DNA from: Propionibacteriaceae bacterium
Lineage (GTDB): Bacteria > Actinomycetota > Actinomycetes > Propionibacteriales > Propionibacteriaceae
Length of the DNA stretch: 64,000 nt
Assembly: GCA_031267645.1 (NCBI GenBank)
Contig: JAIRYW010000033.1
Coordinates: 1-64,000 of the forward strand
Reading direction: 5' to 3'
Shown piece after piece: positions 54,999 to 64,000 of this stretch. Every line of letters begins with the position of its first letter. Within the stretch, counting starts at the first letter, position 1. The notes beneath the pieces are model-generated. The model searched no databases, was not told the origin of the DNA, and saw nothing but the letters and a program-made list of their open reading frames with translations. Made by a program: the position numbers and the translations under genes.

Positions 54999-56108
54999 AT
55001 GTCTGACAAACCATGCGTATTACTGGTGTTTGGCGGCGTCTCATCCGAGCATGAGATCTCTTGTTTGACGGCCGGTGGCGTCTGGGGGGCGCTCGACCCG
55101 GATCGGTTCGAGGCCGTCGGGGTCGGCATCTCGAAAGCGGGCGATTGGTTGTTGGCCGACCGAGCCACCGTGCGGGGCTATCGGGTCGAAGGCCAACGGC
55201 TGCCCCAGGTCGACCCGAACTGGCCCGCCGCCGTTGTCCTCCGGCGCCGACAGTCCGTCTGGGTGGCCCGTTTGGAGGGCGACCGACTGGTCGACCAGCG
55301 TCCGGTCGACGTCGCCCTGTGTCCGATGCACGGCCCCTTCGGCGAGGACGGCACCATCCAAGGGCAATTCGAGATGTTGGGTCTGCCCTACGTCGGCGCC
55401 GGCGTGCTGTCCAGCGCCGCCGCCATGGACAAATCGATCATGAAAAGATTATTAGCTGAGGCCGGTCTGCCGGTCGGTCCCTGGCGCACGATCGAACCCG
55501 GCCAATGGCTCCGCCAACCTGAACGTTGCCGTCAGAACTTGGCCGCTTTGGCCTATCCCCTCTTCGTCAAACCGGCCCGGGGCGGCTCCTCCATCGGCAT
55601 CAGTCGGGTGGATCGGCCCGACCAGCTGGACCAGGCGGTCGAGACCGCCCTTCAGTTCGACCCCAAGGTCATCGTCGAACAGGGTTTCACCGCGCTGCGC
55701 GAGGTCGAATGCGCCGTCTTGGTCGATCGCGCCCAAGACCGGGTGGAGTCCTCGGCGCCAGGCGAGATCGAGGTCCAAGCGGCGGACCGTTTCTACGACT
55801 TCGAGGCCAAGTACCTGCCCGACCAGCCCTTGGCCCTGGTCGTGCCGGCCCGGCTCGACCCGGCCGTCGCGGCCGAGGTGCGGAGACTGGCCGAAGCCGC
55901 CTGCCGGGCCCTCGAAGTCGAAGGGCTGGCCCGGGTCGACACCTTCGTGACCGAGCGGGGGGTCTTCCTGAACGAGATCAACACCATGCCCGGTTTCACC
56001 CCCACCTCGCTCTTCCCGGCCATGTGGGCGGCCAGCGGATTGGACTATCCCAGTCTGGTGACCCGTCTGGTGGAGGAGGCTCTGTCGCGCCCCAAGGGCC
56101 TGCGATGA
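54999..56108 (+). CDS. ddl: D-alanine-D-alanine ligase
   Basis: The 369-residue ATP-grasp enzyme opens VLLVFGGVSSEHEISCLTAG with the conserved Glu-His-Glu, has ALCPMHGPFGEDGTIQG-like sequence (here VALCPMHGPFGEDG), FVKPARGGSSIGISRV, and ends with FLNEINTMPGFTPTSLFP, which carries the Mg2+ ligands. It makes the D-Ala-D-Ala dipeptide of peptidoglycan. A GGAG sits 8 nt before the ATG. Two AT-rich spots with TTA codons are out of keeping with the gene (codon 8, and codons 151-152 within ATGAAAAGATTATTAGCTGA). The stop overlaps the thiL start as ATGA. Confidence 0.95.
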   Translation: MSDKPCVLLVFGGVSSEHEISCLTAGGVWGALDPDRFEAVGVGISKAGDWLLADRATVRGYRVEGQRLPQVDPNWPAAVVLRRRQSVWVARLEGDRLVDQRPVDVALCPMHGPFGEDGTIQGQFEMLGLPYVGAGVLSSAAAMDKSIMKRLLAEAGLPVGPWRTIEPGQWLRQPERCRQNLAALAYPLFVKPARGGSSIGISRVDRPDQLDQAVETALQFDPKVIVEQGFTALREVECAVLVDRAQDRVESSAPGEIEVQAADRFYDFEAKYLPDQPLALVVPARLDPAVAAEVRRLAEAACRALEVEGLARVDTFVTERGVFLNEINTMPGFTPTSLFPAMWAASGLDYPSLVTRLVEEALSRPKGLR

Positions 56109-57052
56109 GCCAGACCTTGGCCGAGCTGGGCGAGTTCGGTCTGATCGAGCGGCTGCGGGCCGATCAGGAGAACGGCGGTCCGGTCTGGATCGGCCCGGGG
56201 GACGACGCGGCCGTGCTCTCGATCGACGGCCGAGCCGTCAGCGCTCTGGACCAGTTGGTCGAAGGCGTCCATTTCCGGCGCGACTGGTCCGGGCCGGTCG
56301 AGGTCGGGCGCAAGGCGGTGGCGGTGGCGGTGGCCGACATCGAGGCCATGGGCGCCCGCCCGCTGGCCGTCCTGGTCGGCTTGGCCGCCCCCGGCGACCT
56401 GCCCGCCAGCTGGGCGCTCGACTGTCTGGCCGGCCTGCGTCAAGAGTGCGCCACCGCCTCGGTCCAGCTGATCGGCGGCGACGTCAGCGCGGCCGAACGG
56501 ATCCACCTGGCCGTCACAGCCCTGGGGGAGACCCGGGGCCAGGAGCCGGTCCAGCGGTCCGGGGCGACGGTCGGCGACCTAGTGGCCCTGCGCGGCCGGT
56601 TGGGCTGGGCGGCGGCCGGCCTGGTGGTTTTGACCCGGGGCTTCCGCTCGCCCCGGGCCGCGGTCCAGGCCCACCAATGCCCGACTCCGCCCTACGGGGC
56701 TGGAGCCGAGGCGGCCATGTTCGGAGCCACCGCCATGATCGACCTGTCGGACGGTCTGCTGGCCGACCTGGGACACGTCGCCCGCGCCTCCGGCGTCGGG
56801 ATCGACCTCGACTCCCGGGCTTTGGGACCGGGCGAGCCGGTGCGGGCGGTGGCGCAGGCCATCGGGCGCGATCCGCTCGAGTTCGTCTTGTCCGGCGGCG
56901 AGGACCACGCTCTGGTGGCGACCTTCCCCTTCGGCCAGGTGCCGCAGGGCTGGGACGTGATCGGCCGGGTCGAGGCGGTCGGCCCGCTGGGTCCGACCGT
57001 GTTGGTGGACGGCCGAGCTTGGTCGGGGCCGGCCGGCTGGACCCACTTCTGA
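56105..57052 (+). CDS. thiL: thiamine-monophosphate kinase
   Basis: The 315-residue product has GEFGLIERLRA, WIGPGDDAAVLSIDG, EGVHFRRDW, KAVAVAVADIEAMGARPLAVLVGLAAP, TAMIDLSDGLLADLGHVARASGVGIDLD and a late SGGEDHALVATF, all standard for ThiL. It phosphorylates thiamine monophosphate to the active diphosphate. Coupling to ddl by ATGA overlap is common in actinobacteria and has no evident metabolic reason. Confidence 0.95.
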   Translation: MSQTLAELGEFGLIERLRADQENGGPVWIGPGDDAAVLSIDGRAVSALDQLVEGVHFRRDWSGPVEVGRKAVAVAVADIEAMGARPLAVLVGLAAPGDLPASWALDCLAGLRQECATASVQLIGGDVSAAERIHLAVTALGETRGQEPVQRSGATVGDLVALRGRLGWAAAGLVVLTRGFRSPRAAVQAHQCPTPPYGAGAEAAMFGATAMIDLSDGLLADLGHVARASGVGIDLDSRALGPGEPVRAVAQAIGRDPLEFVLSGGEDHALVATFPFGQVPQGWDVIGRVEAVGPLGPTVLVDGRAWSGPAGWTHF

Positions 57053-57147
57053 GCCGCCGCTGGAGGCGGCCGTCGGCCGAGGCCGCTCGCAGTTGGCGGG
57101 ACGGCCGGTTTCCGGCGTGGCAGGACGGTCGGATCGGTCCGGTCGCG

Positions 57148-57153
57148 TACTGT
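57148..57153 (+). promoter_or_regulatory. candidate leaderless -10 element of ftsK
   Basis: TACTGT lies 7 nt before the ATG at 57161; no ribosome binding site is visible. Confidence 0.4.
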
Positions 57154-57160
57154 CGCCTGC

Positions 57161-59599
57161 ATGGCGACCCGCACCGCTTCCCCGGCGCGGTCTCGAACCT
57201 CGGCGGCGGCGTCGTCGAGGCCCAGATCGCGCGCTTCGGGCTCTAAGACCGCCGGCCGACGTCCTGGTCCGAAGTCTCGGCGTCGTTCTGGCCTGCTGCC
57301 CGCCCTCGGGCGCGGCCTGGTCCGACTGTGGTCCGGCCTGGCCCACGGTTTGGGGCGCTTGGTCCGAGGGGTGGGCCGCTCGGCCGCTCAGATCGATCCG
57401 GCGGTGCGGCGAGACGGCCTCGGCCTGGTCGCCCTGGCCAGCGCCATCGTGCTGGCCGCCACCGTCTGGTTCCCTCTGACCGGTCGGGTTCCGGCCGCTT
57501 TGAGCCTGGCCATCGAGACTCTGATCGGACGCGGCGCCTACGTCTTGCCGCCGCTGCTGGCGATCATGGCCTGGCGCCTCCTGCGCCGCCCCCGTCCCAG
57601 CGAGGGGCTGGGACGGCGTTGCCTGGGCTGGGCCGCCATCGCTCTGGGTGGCTTGGGCGTGGTCCACATCGCCGGCGGTCTGCCCCGGCCGGCCGATATG
57701 GAGGCCGTGCGTCAGGCCGGCGGTCTGGTCGGCTTCCTGTCCAGCTCTTTGATCGCGGACATTCTGACGGTCTGGGTGGCGGTGCCGCTGCTGCTGCTGC
57801 TGACCGGCTTCGGGGCCTTGGTCTTGATCGACCGGCCGGTCCGCCAGGTGGTGGCCGCTTTGGTGGCCCGCTCCGAGCGGGTCCTGTCCTGGCGCCGGCG
57901 CCGGACGGCCGAGATCGAGCACAGCGATCAGCCGGCTTACGACTCGCCCCTTCTGACCGACCCGGACCCGACCGAGGACGATCTGGCCCCCGCGGCCGAG
58001 GTCGATCCGGCTCCGCTGGAGTCGGATCGACCGACCCCGTCGGAGCCGGCCGCCCCGCCGGCCCGCCCCCGGGCCCGGGCTGGCGGACGACGGGCCTCAG
58101 CCAAGTCTCCGGACCAGGCCGTCCTGTCCAGCGAGCTGGGCTATGAGCTGCCCGACTTGGCCTTGCTCAAACCTGGCAGCGTGCCGAAAGCCCGTAGTCA
58201 GGCCTCGGACGCCGTCGTGGGCTCCCTCAGCGAGGTGCTGCGCCAATTCGAGATCGACGCCGTCGTGACCGGGTACACCCGTGGTCCGACCGTCACCCGT
58301 TACGAGGTCGAGCTGGGCCAAGCCGTCAAGGTCGAGAAAGTGACCGCGCTGTCGCGCAACATCGCCTACGCCGTGGCTTCGCCCGACGTCCGTATCCTGT
58401 CGCCCATCCCGGGCAAGTCGGCCATCGGCATCGAGATTCCGAACAAGGACAAGGAAGTGGTGTCGCTGGGCGACGTCCTGCGCTCGCCGGTGGCCCGCAA
58501 CGACCATCATCCTTTGACGGTCGGTCTGGGCAAAGACGTGGAGGGCGGCCACATGGTCGCCAATCTGGCCAAGATGCCGCACCTGTTGGTGGCCGGCGCG
58601 ACTGGATCTGGTAAATCTAGCTTTGTCAACTCGATGGTGACGTCGATCCTGGTGCGGTCCACCCCGGACGAGGTCCGTCTGATGCTGATCGACCCCAAGC
58701 GGGTCGAGTTGAACCATTACGAGGGCATCCCGCACCTGGTCACCCCCATCATCACCAGTCCCAAGAAGGCGGCCGACGCCCTCGGCTGGGTGGTGCGGGA
58801 GATGGACCAGCGTTACGACGACCTGGCCGACTTCGGTTTCCGCCACGTCGACGACTTCAACAAGGCGGTCCGGTCCGGGGCCCTCCAGCCGCGGCCCGGC
58901 TCGGAACGCGAGCTGGAGCCGTACCCCTACCTGCTGGTGATCGTGGACGAGCTGAGCGACCTCATGATGGTGGCCCCGCGCGACGTGGAGGACTCCATCG
59001 TGCGCGTCACCCAGCTGGCGCGAGCGGCCGGCATCCATCTGGTGCTGGCCACCCAACGGCCCTCGACCGACGTCGTGACCGGTCTGATCAAGGCCAACAT
59101 CCCCTCCCGGCTGTCCTTCGCCACCAGCTCCATGACCGACTCGCGGGTGGTCTTGGACCAGCCCGGTGCGGAGAAGCTGGTCGGTCAGGGCGATGGTCTG
59201 TTCCTGCCCATGGGGGCTTCCAAGCCGACCCGGGTGCAGGGGGCTTGGGTGACGGAGGCCGAGATTCGAGCCGTCGTGGCCGAGGTCTCAGCCCAGCGGG
59301 AGGTGGTCTATCGGCCCGACGTGACGGCCCCGGCCGAAGGCGCCACCAAGGTGGCCGAGGACATCGGCGACGACCTCGACCTGGTGCTCGAGGCGGCCCG
59401 GTTGGTGATCAATCTGCAACTGGGCTCGACTTCGATGCTGCAACGCAAGCTGCGGGTCGGCTTCGCCAAGGCCGGTCGGCTGATGGACATCTTGGAGAGC
59501 CGGGGCGTGGTCGGACCCTCCGAGGGCTCCAAGCCGCGCGAGGTCCTGGTCAAAGCCGATGATTTGGACCAGATCATCGCCGCTCTGGCCGGCGCATGA
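57161..59599 (+). CDS. ftsK: FtsK/SpoIIIE DNA translocase
   Basis: The 812-residue protein has a basic N-terminus, four membrane helices (between about 85 and 230), an acidic/Pro-rich linker (about 255-325), the FtsK alpha and beta domains with Walker [10 protein letters not shown] (479-487) and Walker [15 protein letters not shown], the [23 protein letters not shown] motif and a C-terminal gamma winged helix ([35 protein letters not shown]). It pumps chromosome DNA at the division septum. The Walker A region uses unusually AT-rich codons (58604-58624). The stop overlaps rimO as ATGA. Confidence 0.95.
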   Translation: MATRTASPARSRTSAAASSRPRSRASGSKTAGRRPGPKSRRRSGLLPALGRGLVRLWSGLAHGLGRLVRGVGRSAAQIDPAVRRDGLGLVALASAIVLAATVWFPLTGRVPAALSLAIETLIGRGAYVLPPLLAIMAWRLLRRPRPSEGLGRRCLGWAAIALGGLGVVHIAGGLPRPADMEAVRQAGGLVGFLSSSLIADILTVWVAVPLLLLLTGFGALVLIDRPVRQVVAALVARSERVLSWRRRRTAEIEHSDQPAYDSPLLTDPDPTEDDLAPAAEVDPAPLESDRPTPSEPAAPPARPRARAGGRRASAKSPDQAVLSSELGYELPDLALLKPGSVPKARSQASDAVVGSLSEVLRQFEIDAVVTGYTRGPTVTRYEVELGQAVKVEKVTALSRNIAYAVASPDVRILSPIPGKSAIGIEIPNKDKEVVSLGDVLRSPVARNDHHPLTVGLGKDVEGGHMVANLAKMPHLLVAGATGSGKSSFVNSMVTSILVRSTPDEVRLMLIDPKRVELNHYEGIPHLVTPIITSPKKAADALGWVVREMDQRYDDLADFGFRHVDDFNKAVRSGALQPRPGSERELEPYPYLLVIVDELSDLMMVAPRDVEDSIVRVTQLARAAGIHLVLATQRPSTDVVTGLIKANIPSRLSFATSSMTDSRVVLDQPGAEKLVGQGDGLFLPMGASKPTRVQGAWVTEAEIRAVVAEVSAQREVVYRPDVTAPAEGATKVAEDIGDDLDLVLEAARLVINLQLGSTSMLQRKLRVGFAKAGRLMDILESRGVVGPSEGSKPREVLVKADDLDQIIAALAGA

Positions 59600-61020
59600 G
59601 CGGCTCCAAGACCACTCTGCATCTGGTCGGTCTGGGCTGCCCCCGTAACGACGTCGACGCCGAGGAGCTGGCCGGCCGTCTGGAGCAGGCCGGTTTCGAG
59701 GTGGTCGACCGGCCGGACCAGGCCCAGGTCGTGCTGGTCAACACCTGTGGCTTCATCGAAGCGGCCAAACAGGACTCCATCGACCAGCTGTTGGCCGCCG
59801 CCGACCTCAAGCGCGATGGCGTCGCCCAGGCCGTCATCGCCACCGGTTGCCTAGCCGAACGGTACGGCCGGGAGCTGGCTCTGGCCCTGCCCGAGGCCGA
59901 CGCCGTGGTCGGCTTCGACGGCTATCAGTCCATCGCCGGGACCATCCGCTCGGTCCTGGCCGGTCAGCCCCACCTTTCCCACCAGCCCCAGGACCGCCGC
60001 CGCCTGCTGCCGGTGACCCCCTTAGACCGGCCGGCCCAGCGTCGGGCGGCCACTCGGCCGAACTCGACCGCGCCGGGTCCGGATGGGGGCCCGCCGACGC
60101 CTCGGCGACGTCTGGGCCAGGGGCCCAGCGCTCCGCTCAAGATCGCCTCTGGTTGCGACCGCCGTTGTGCCTTCTGCGCCATCCCCAGCTTCCGGGGGGC
60201 CTACTCCTCCCGGCCGTCGGACGAGATCGTGGCCGAGGCCGGCTGGCTGGTCGGCCACGGCGTGCGCGAGTTGTACTGCGTGTCCGAGAACACCACCTCC
60301 TACGGCAAGGATCTGGGCCGCCGGGACGCTTTGGAGGACTTGTTGGGCCAATTGGCCCAAGTCGATCCGGGCGCTTGGGTCCGACTGTCCTATCTGCAAC
60401 CGGCCGAGTTGCGGCCGTCCCTGATCGATCGGGTGGCGGCCCTGCCACAGGTGGTGGACTATTTCGACCTGCCCTTCCAACACGCCTCCCGGGCCTTGCT
60501 GCGACGGATGCGCCGGTTCGGCGACGGCGAGTCCTTCCTGGGCTTGATCGACCGGATCCGCCAGGTGGCTCCGGCGGCCGGCCTCAGAAGCAATTTCATC
60601 GTTGGTTTCCCTGGGGAGACGCCGGCCCAGGTCCAGGAGTTGATCGACTTCCTGGCCGCCGCCGAACTCGACGCCATCGGCGTCTTCGGCTACTCCGAGG
60701 AGGAGGGCACGGCCGCCGCCGAGCTGTCCGGCCGCCTGGACCAGGCCGAGATCACGGCCCGGGTCGAAGAGGTGGCCGACCTGGCCGAGGTGGTGATGGC
60801 GGAGCGGGCCCAGGACCGGGTCGGCCAGACGGTCGAGGTCATGGTCGAGGCTTGGCAGGACGGCCGCTGGCAGGGTCGTTGCCGTCACCAGGGGCCGGAG
60901 GCGGACGGTGAGACCTGGCTGCGGGCCGCCGCCGGGGCTTTGCGGCCCGGCCAACTGGTGCTGGGACAGGTGGTGCGGGCCGATGGCGTCGACCTGTTGG
61001 TGGAGCCGGCCGCGGCTTGA
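59596..61020 (+). CDS. rimO: ribosomal protein S12 methylthiotransferase RimO
   Basis: The 474-residue radical SAM enzyme has the N-terminal UPF0004 domain with [14 protein letters not shown] and [15 protein letters not shown] (Cys ligands of the auxiliary cluster), the radical SAM motif CDRRCAFC (Cys187, Cys191, Cys194), and a C-terminal TRAM domain. It adds a methylthio group to Asp of ribosomal protein S12. A Pro/Arg-rich insertion of about 45 residues (around 135-180) lies ahead of the SAM motif; similar inserts are found in other actinobacterial RimO proteins. Confidence 0.94.
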   Translation: MSGSKTTLHLVGLGCPRNDVDAEELAGRLEQAGFEVVDRPDQAQVVLVNTCGFIEAAKQDSIDQLLAAADLKRDGVAQAVIATGCLAERYGRELALALPEADAVVGFDGYQSIAGTIRSVLAGQPHLSHQPQDRRRLLPVTPLDRPAQRRAATRPNSTAPGPDGGPPTPRRRLGQGPSAPLKIASGCDRRCAFCAIPSFRGAYSSRPSDEIVAEAGWLVGHGVRELYCVSENTTSYGKDLGRRDALEDLLGQLAQVDPGAWVRLSYLQPAELRPSLIDRVAALPQVVDYFDLPFQHASRALLRRMRRFGDGESFLGLIDRIRQVAPAAGLRSNFIVGFPGETPAQVQELIDFLAAAELDAIGVFGYSEEEGTAAAELSGRLDQAEITARVEEVADLAEVVMAERAQDRVGQTVEVMVEAWQDGRWQGRCRHQGPEADGETWLRAAAGALRPGQLVLGQVVRADGVDLLVEPAAA

Positions 61021-61121
61021 GTCGGCCGCCAGGGGCGGCTGGGCCGCGCGTCCGGGTCTAGGCTGGCTGGATATGGCAGGCTTACAGATGACGCCGCCGT
61101 CGACCGAATCAGGAGCGAGCA

Positions 61122-61727
61122 ATGACGACTCCATCAGCGGCCTCCGTGCCAGTGGTCAACCTACCCAACGCCTTGACCGTGACGCGGCTGGTCATGGTGC
61201 CGCTGTTCGGCTGGATGTTGCTGTCCCATCCGCAGCCGGTCAGTTGGCGCTGGGCCACCACCTTGGTCTTCCTGGTCGCTTTGGCCACCGATCTGGCCGA
61301 CGGTCAGATCGCCCGTAAATACAACTTGGTGACGAACTTCGGCAAGCTGTGGGATCCGATCGCGGACAAGGCCATCACGGGCATGGCTTTCATCGGGTTG
61401 AGCGTTCTGGCCGAGCTGCCCTGGTGGGTCACCATCGTCATCTTGGTGCGCGAATGGGGCATCACCCTGCTTCGTTTCGCCATCATCAAATACGGCGTCA
61501 TGGCCGCCAACCGGGGCGGGAAGGCCAAGACCATGGCCCAGACCATCGCCCTGTTCGCCTATCTGGCCCCCCTGCCGGATCTGATGCATTGGCCGGCTCT
61601 GATCCTGATGGGTCTGGCCTTCCTCTTGACCGTCCTGACCGGTTTGGACTACCTCCGCGAGGCCTACAAGCTGCGGCGGGCCTGGTTGACCCAGCAGGAG
61701 CGGACGGCTCCGGCCGATCCGGCGTGA
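61122..61727 (+). CDS. pgsA: CDP-diacylglycerol-glycerol-3-phosphate 3-phosphatidyltransferase
   Basis: The 201-residue membrane protein has the CDP-alcohol phosphatidyltransferase motif with Asp57, Asp60-Gly61, Ala64-Arg65, Gly74, Asp78 and Asp82, and several hydrophobic helices. It makes phosphatidylglycerophosphate, precursor of phosphatidylglycerol. AGGAGCG at 61110-61116 supports the start; TAGGCT at 61059-61064 may be the -10. The stop overlaps the cinA start as GTGA. Confidence 0.9.
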   Translation: MTTPSAASVPVVNLPNALTVTRLVMVPLFGWMLLSHPQPVSWRWATTLVFLVALATDLADGQIARKYNLVTNFGKLWDPIADKAITGMAFIGLSVLAELPWWVTIVILVREWGITLLRFAIIKYGVMAANRGGKAKTMAQTIALFAYLAPLPDLMHWPALILMGLAFLLTVLTGLDYLREAYKLRRAWLTQQERTAPADPA

Positions 61728-62248
61728 GCGATCCGGGCTCGGCCGCGGCCCTGGTAGCCGGTCCGACCGACCTGGCCGCCCGCCTGGTGGCGGAGTTGAC
61801 CCGGCGGGGGCAGACCGTGGCGACCTGTGAGTCGATCACGGGCGGTCTGATCGGCGCCAGCTTGACCGAACCACCGGGAGCCTCGCTGGCCGTCCGCGGC
61901 GGTTTGGTGACTTACATGACCGACCTCAAGACCACTCTGGCCGGGATCCCGGCCGATCTGATAGCCGTCCACGGCGTGGTGTCCGAGGCGGTGGCCGCGG
62001 CCATGGCCCAAGCCGCCCGTCGGGTCTGTCGAGCCGATTGGGGGATCGGGGTGACCGGGGTGGCCGGTCCGGGCCCGGCCGAGGGCCAGCCGGCCGGCAC
62101 GGTCTGGTTGGCGGTGGCCGGTCCGACTGCCCTCAGCGCCCGATCGCTCCACTTGGCCGGCTCCCGGCGCCAGGTCCGGCGCGCCGTCGCCTTCCAGGCC
62201 TTGGTCGATTTGGAACGGGCCCTGGCGCTGGCGGCGGATCCCGCTTGA
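61724..62248 (+). CDS. cinA: CinA C-terminal domain protein (nicotinamide-nucleotide amidase type)
   Basis: The 174-residue protein consists only of the CinA C-terminal domain: [58 protein letters not shown] and [27 protein letters not shown]. Such proteins (PncC in E. coli) deamidate nicotinamide mononucleotide. The N-terminal molybdopterin-like domain of full CinA is missing, normal for this locus in actinobacteria. The GTG start overlaps the pgsA stop. Confidence 0.9.
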   Translation: MSDPGSAAALVAGPTDLAARLVAELTRRGQTVATCESITGGLIGASLTEPPGASLAVRGGLVTYMTDLKTTLAGIPADLIAVHGVVSEAVAAAMAQAARRVCRADWGIGVTGVAGPGPAEGQPAGTVWLAVAGPTALSARSLHLAGSRRQVRRAVAFQALVDLERALALAADPA

Positions 62249-62342
62249 AAGCCGGTTCCCAGCCGCCTCCGAGCCCGCCGCCGGCCGGTTCGACGCTCGC
62301 GTACCGGCCGCGTTCTTGGCCGCCGGAGACGGCCCGGCCGGG

Positions 62343-62348
62343 TAGACT
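62343..62348 (+). promoter_or_regulatory. candidate leaderless -10 element of clgR
   Basis: TAGACT lies 7 nt before the ATG at 62356, with no ribosome binding site. Confidence 0.45.
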
Positions 62349-62355
62349 GGCCGCC

Positions 62356-62655
62356 ATGCGCCAGGTCACTCCGTTGCGGCCCCGTCTGATGCGGGAGGTT
62401 CTGGGAGAGAGCCTGCGCGCTCGCCGGGTCGCCCAAGGGCGCACCCTGCGCGACGTCTCCCACGGCGCCCGCATCTCGCTGGGCTACCTGTCCGAGATCG
62501 AACGCGGTCAGAAGGAAGCCTCCTCCGAACTGTTGGCCGCCATCGCCGGAGCCCTCGAACTGCCCCTGTCCCGCCTCTTGGCCGACGTGGTCGAGCGTTT
62601 GGCGGTCCAGGACCAGGCCTCCGACTGGGCCGTCCTGAGCCAAGTCGCGGCCTGA
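62356..62655 (+). CDS. clgR: ClgR-type XRE helix-turn-helix regulator
   Basis: The 99-residue protein has a helix-turn-helix of the Cro/CI type: [52 protein letters not shown]. The sequence and the place between cinA and DUF3046-recA identify it with ClgR, which activates clp protease genes and, in mycobacteria and corynebacteria, recA. It is short: most ClgR proteins are 100-120 residues, and the C-terminus here ends soon after the HTH. Confidence 0.88.
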   Translation: MRQVTPLRPRLMREVLGESLRARRVAQGRTLRDVSHGARISLGYLSEIERGQKEASSELLAAIAGALELPLSRLLADVVERLAVQDQASDWAVLSQVAA

Positions 62656-62684
62656 TCCGAAGTCCGACCGGGGCGGGGCGGCAG

Positions 62685-62879
62685 ATGCGTGAGACCACTT
62701 TGTGGGCCAAGCTGGAGTCCGTCTTGGGGTCCGGTTACGCCCACGCCTGGGCCGAGCAGATCGTCTTGACCGACCTGGGCGGCCGAACCGTGACGGAGGC
62801 CCTGGCCGAGGGTCGGGACGGCAAAACCATCTGGCGGGCGGTCTGCCTCCAGCTGGAGCTGCCGGCCGAACGGATCTGA
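62685..62879 (+). CDS. DUF3046 small protein
   Basis: This 64-residue protein ([18 protein letters not shown], then [22 protein letters not shown] and [15 protein letters not shown]) is the DUF3046 protein found between clgR and recA across actinobacteria. Function unknown. Upstream GGGGCGGGG may be the ribosome site. Confidence 0.88.
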   Translation: MRETTLWAKLESVLGSGYAHAWAEQIVLTDLGGRTVTEALAEGRDGKTIWRAVCLQLELPAERI

Positions 62880-62909
62880 CTGGCGGACACGCCGATCCGG
62901 AGTCGGTTT

Positions 62910-62925
62910 TCGAACAGGTGTTCGT
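62910..62925. promoter_or_regulatory. SOS box (LexA operator) of recA
   Basis: TCGAACAGGTGTTCGT matches the Gram-positive LexA consensus CGAAC-n4-GTTCG exactly in both half-sites. A TATAGA hexamer (62925-62930) directly adjoins it and can be the -10 of the LexA-controlled promoter. Confidence 0.88.
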
Positions 62926-62963
62926 ATAGATTCACAGGTGGCGTCCGGGACTGGTCGGTCCAA

Positions 62964-63002
62964 CCCGACCTGTGCGTCTGAGACTGACTGTCACAGGTCG
63001 GG
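62964..63002 (+). promoter_or_regulatory. 11-bp inverted repeat in the recA leader
   Basis: CCCGACCTGTG (62964-62974) and CACAGGTCGGG (62992-63002) pair perfectly with a 17-nt loop; a third partial copy, CACAGGTGG, lies at 62933-62941. The hairpin lies about 46 nt before the recA start and has no U-tract. Confidence 0.5.
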
Positions 63003-63048
63003 CCTATGGTCCAGGAGTCAGAACCGGTTGAATGAGAGAGGACACATC

Positions 63049-64000
<952 letters not shown>

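Noticed and set aside
55526..56104. N-terminal extension of thiL by 193 codons
   Set aside because: It lies wholly inside ddl in another frame; the ATG at 56105 overlaps the ddl stop and gives the standard ThiL start.

Overview
The window is a stretch of chromosome from a very high-GC Gram-positive bacterium, almost certainly an actinobacterium. The evidence is gene order that is characteristic of that phylum: mrp / DUF1003 / MgtE-CBS; mtrA-mtrB-lpqB-comF, followed by hpf and secA; and ftsK-rimO-pgsA-cinA-clgR-DUF3046-recA. Candidate -10 elements of the form TANNNT lying 6-7 nt from start codons, a mycothiol-enzyme-type protein and a SecA without the zinc tail agree with this. The family cannot be fixed from the sequence; a propionibacterium-like lineage is a guess. 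I see no insertion sequence, phage, CRISPR array, rRNA or obvious tRNA.

Layout. 1-8.6 kb: an FtsX/MacB-type ABC exporter (cut by the window start), mrp, DUF1003, a soluble MgtE-N/CBS protein, a CitE-like lyase, pssA-psd for phosphatidylethanolamine synthesis, and a phosphoribosyltransferase. 8.7-11.9 kb: a three-gene set on the minus strand (SPFH protein, double zinc-ribbon protein, TPM-domain protein). 12.1-18.8 kb: a vitamin B12 block, with a strong promoter, a cobalamin riboswitch and an intrinsic terminator ahead of btuF-btuC-btuD-cobQ, and a convergent cobC-cbiB pair. 19.0-19.7 kb: a DinB/maleylpyruvate-isomerase-type protein. 19.9-32.1 kb: one 4079-residue secreted protein made of seven copies of a four-domain unit of about 520 residues, which is the most unusual object here. 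32.2-37.2 kb: the MtrAB two-component system with LpqB, and ComF. 37.4-39.1 kb: amtB-glnB for ammonium uptake, with a PII protein lacking Tyr51. 39.4-44.2 kb: hibernation factor, SecA and two small conserved actinobacterial proteins. 44.3-48.9 kb: pruA, a DUF2505 protein, a PHP phosphoesterase and trpS. 48.8-51.1 kb: a TrkA-gated potassium channel with a DUF6394 partner. 51.2-54.0 kb: an NdgR/LtbR-type IclR regulator divergent from leuCD. 54.1-64 kb: plsC, ddl-thiL, ftsK-rimO, pgsA-cinA, clgR, DUF3046 and recA (cut by the window end) behind a clear SOS box.

How the parts work together. Several genes concern the cell envelope (pssA, psd, pgsA, plsC, ddl, mtrAB-lpqB, secA, the giant surface protein). 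Several are tied by very tight coupling (ATGA, GTGA or TGATG overlaps): the ABC pair, psd-pssA, the zinc-ribbon/TPM pair, btuC-btuD-cobQ, mtrB-lpqB, amtB-glnB, PHP-trpS, ddl-thiL, ftsK-rimO and pgsA-cinA. Regulation readable from sequence includes the B12 riboswitch, an SOS box at recA, GlnR-like half-sites at amtB, and a set of candidate leaderless promoters, two of which face each other inside a 28-bp gap (5294-5321).

All family names were assigned from memory of motifs and neighbourhoods; no database search was possible.
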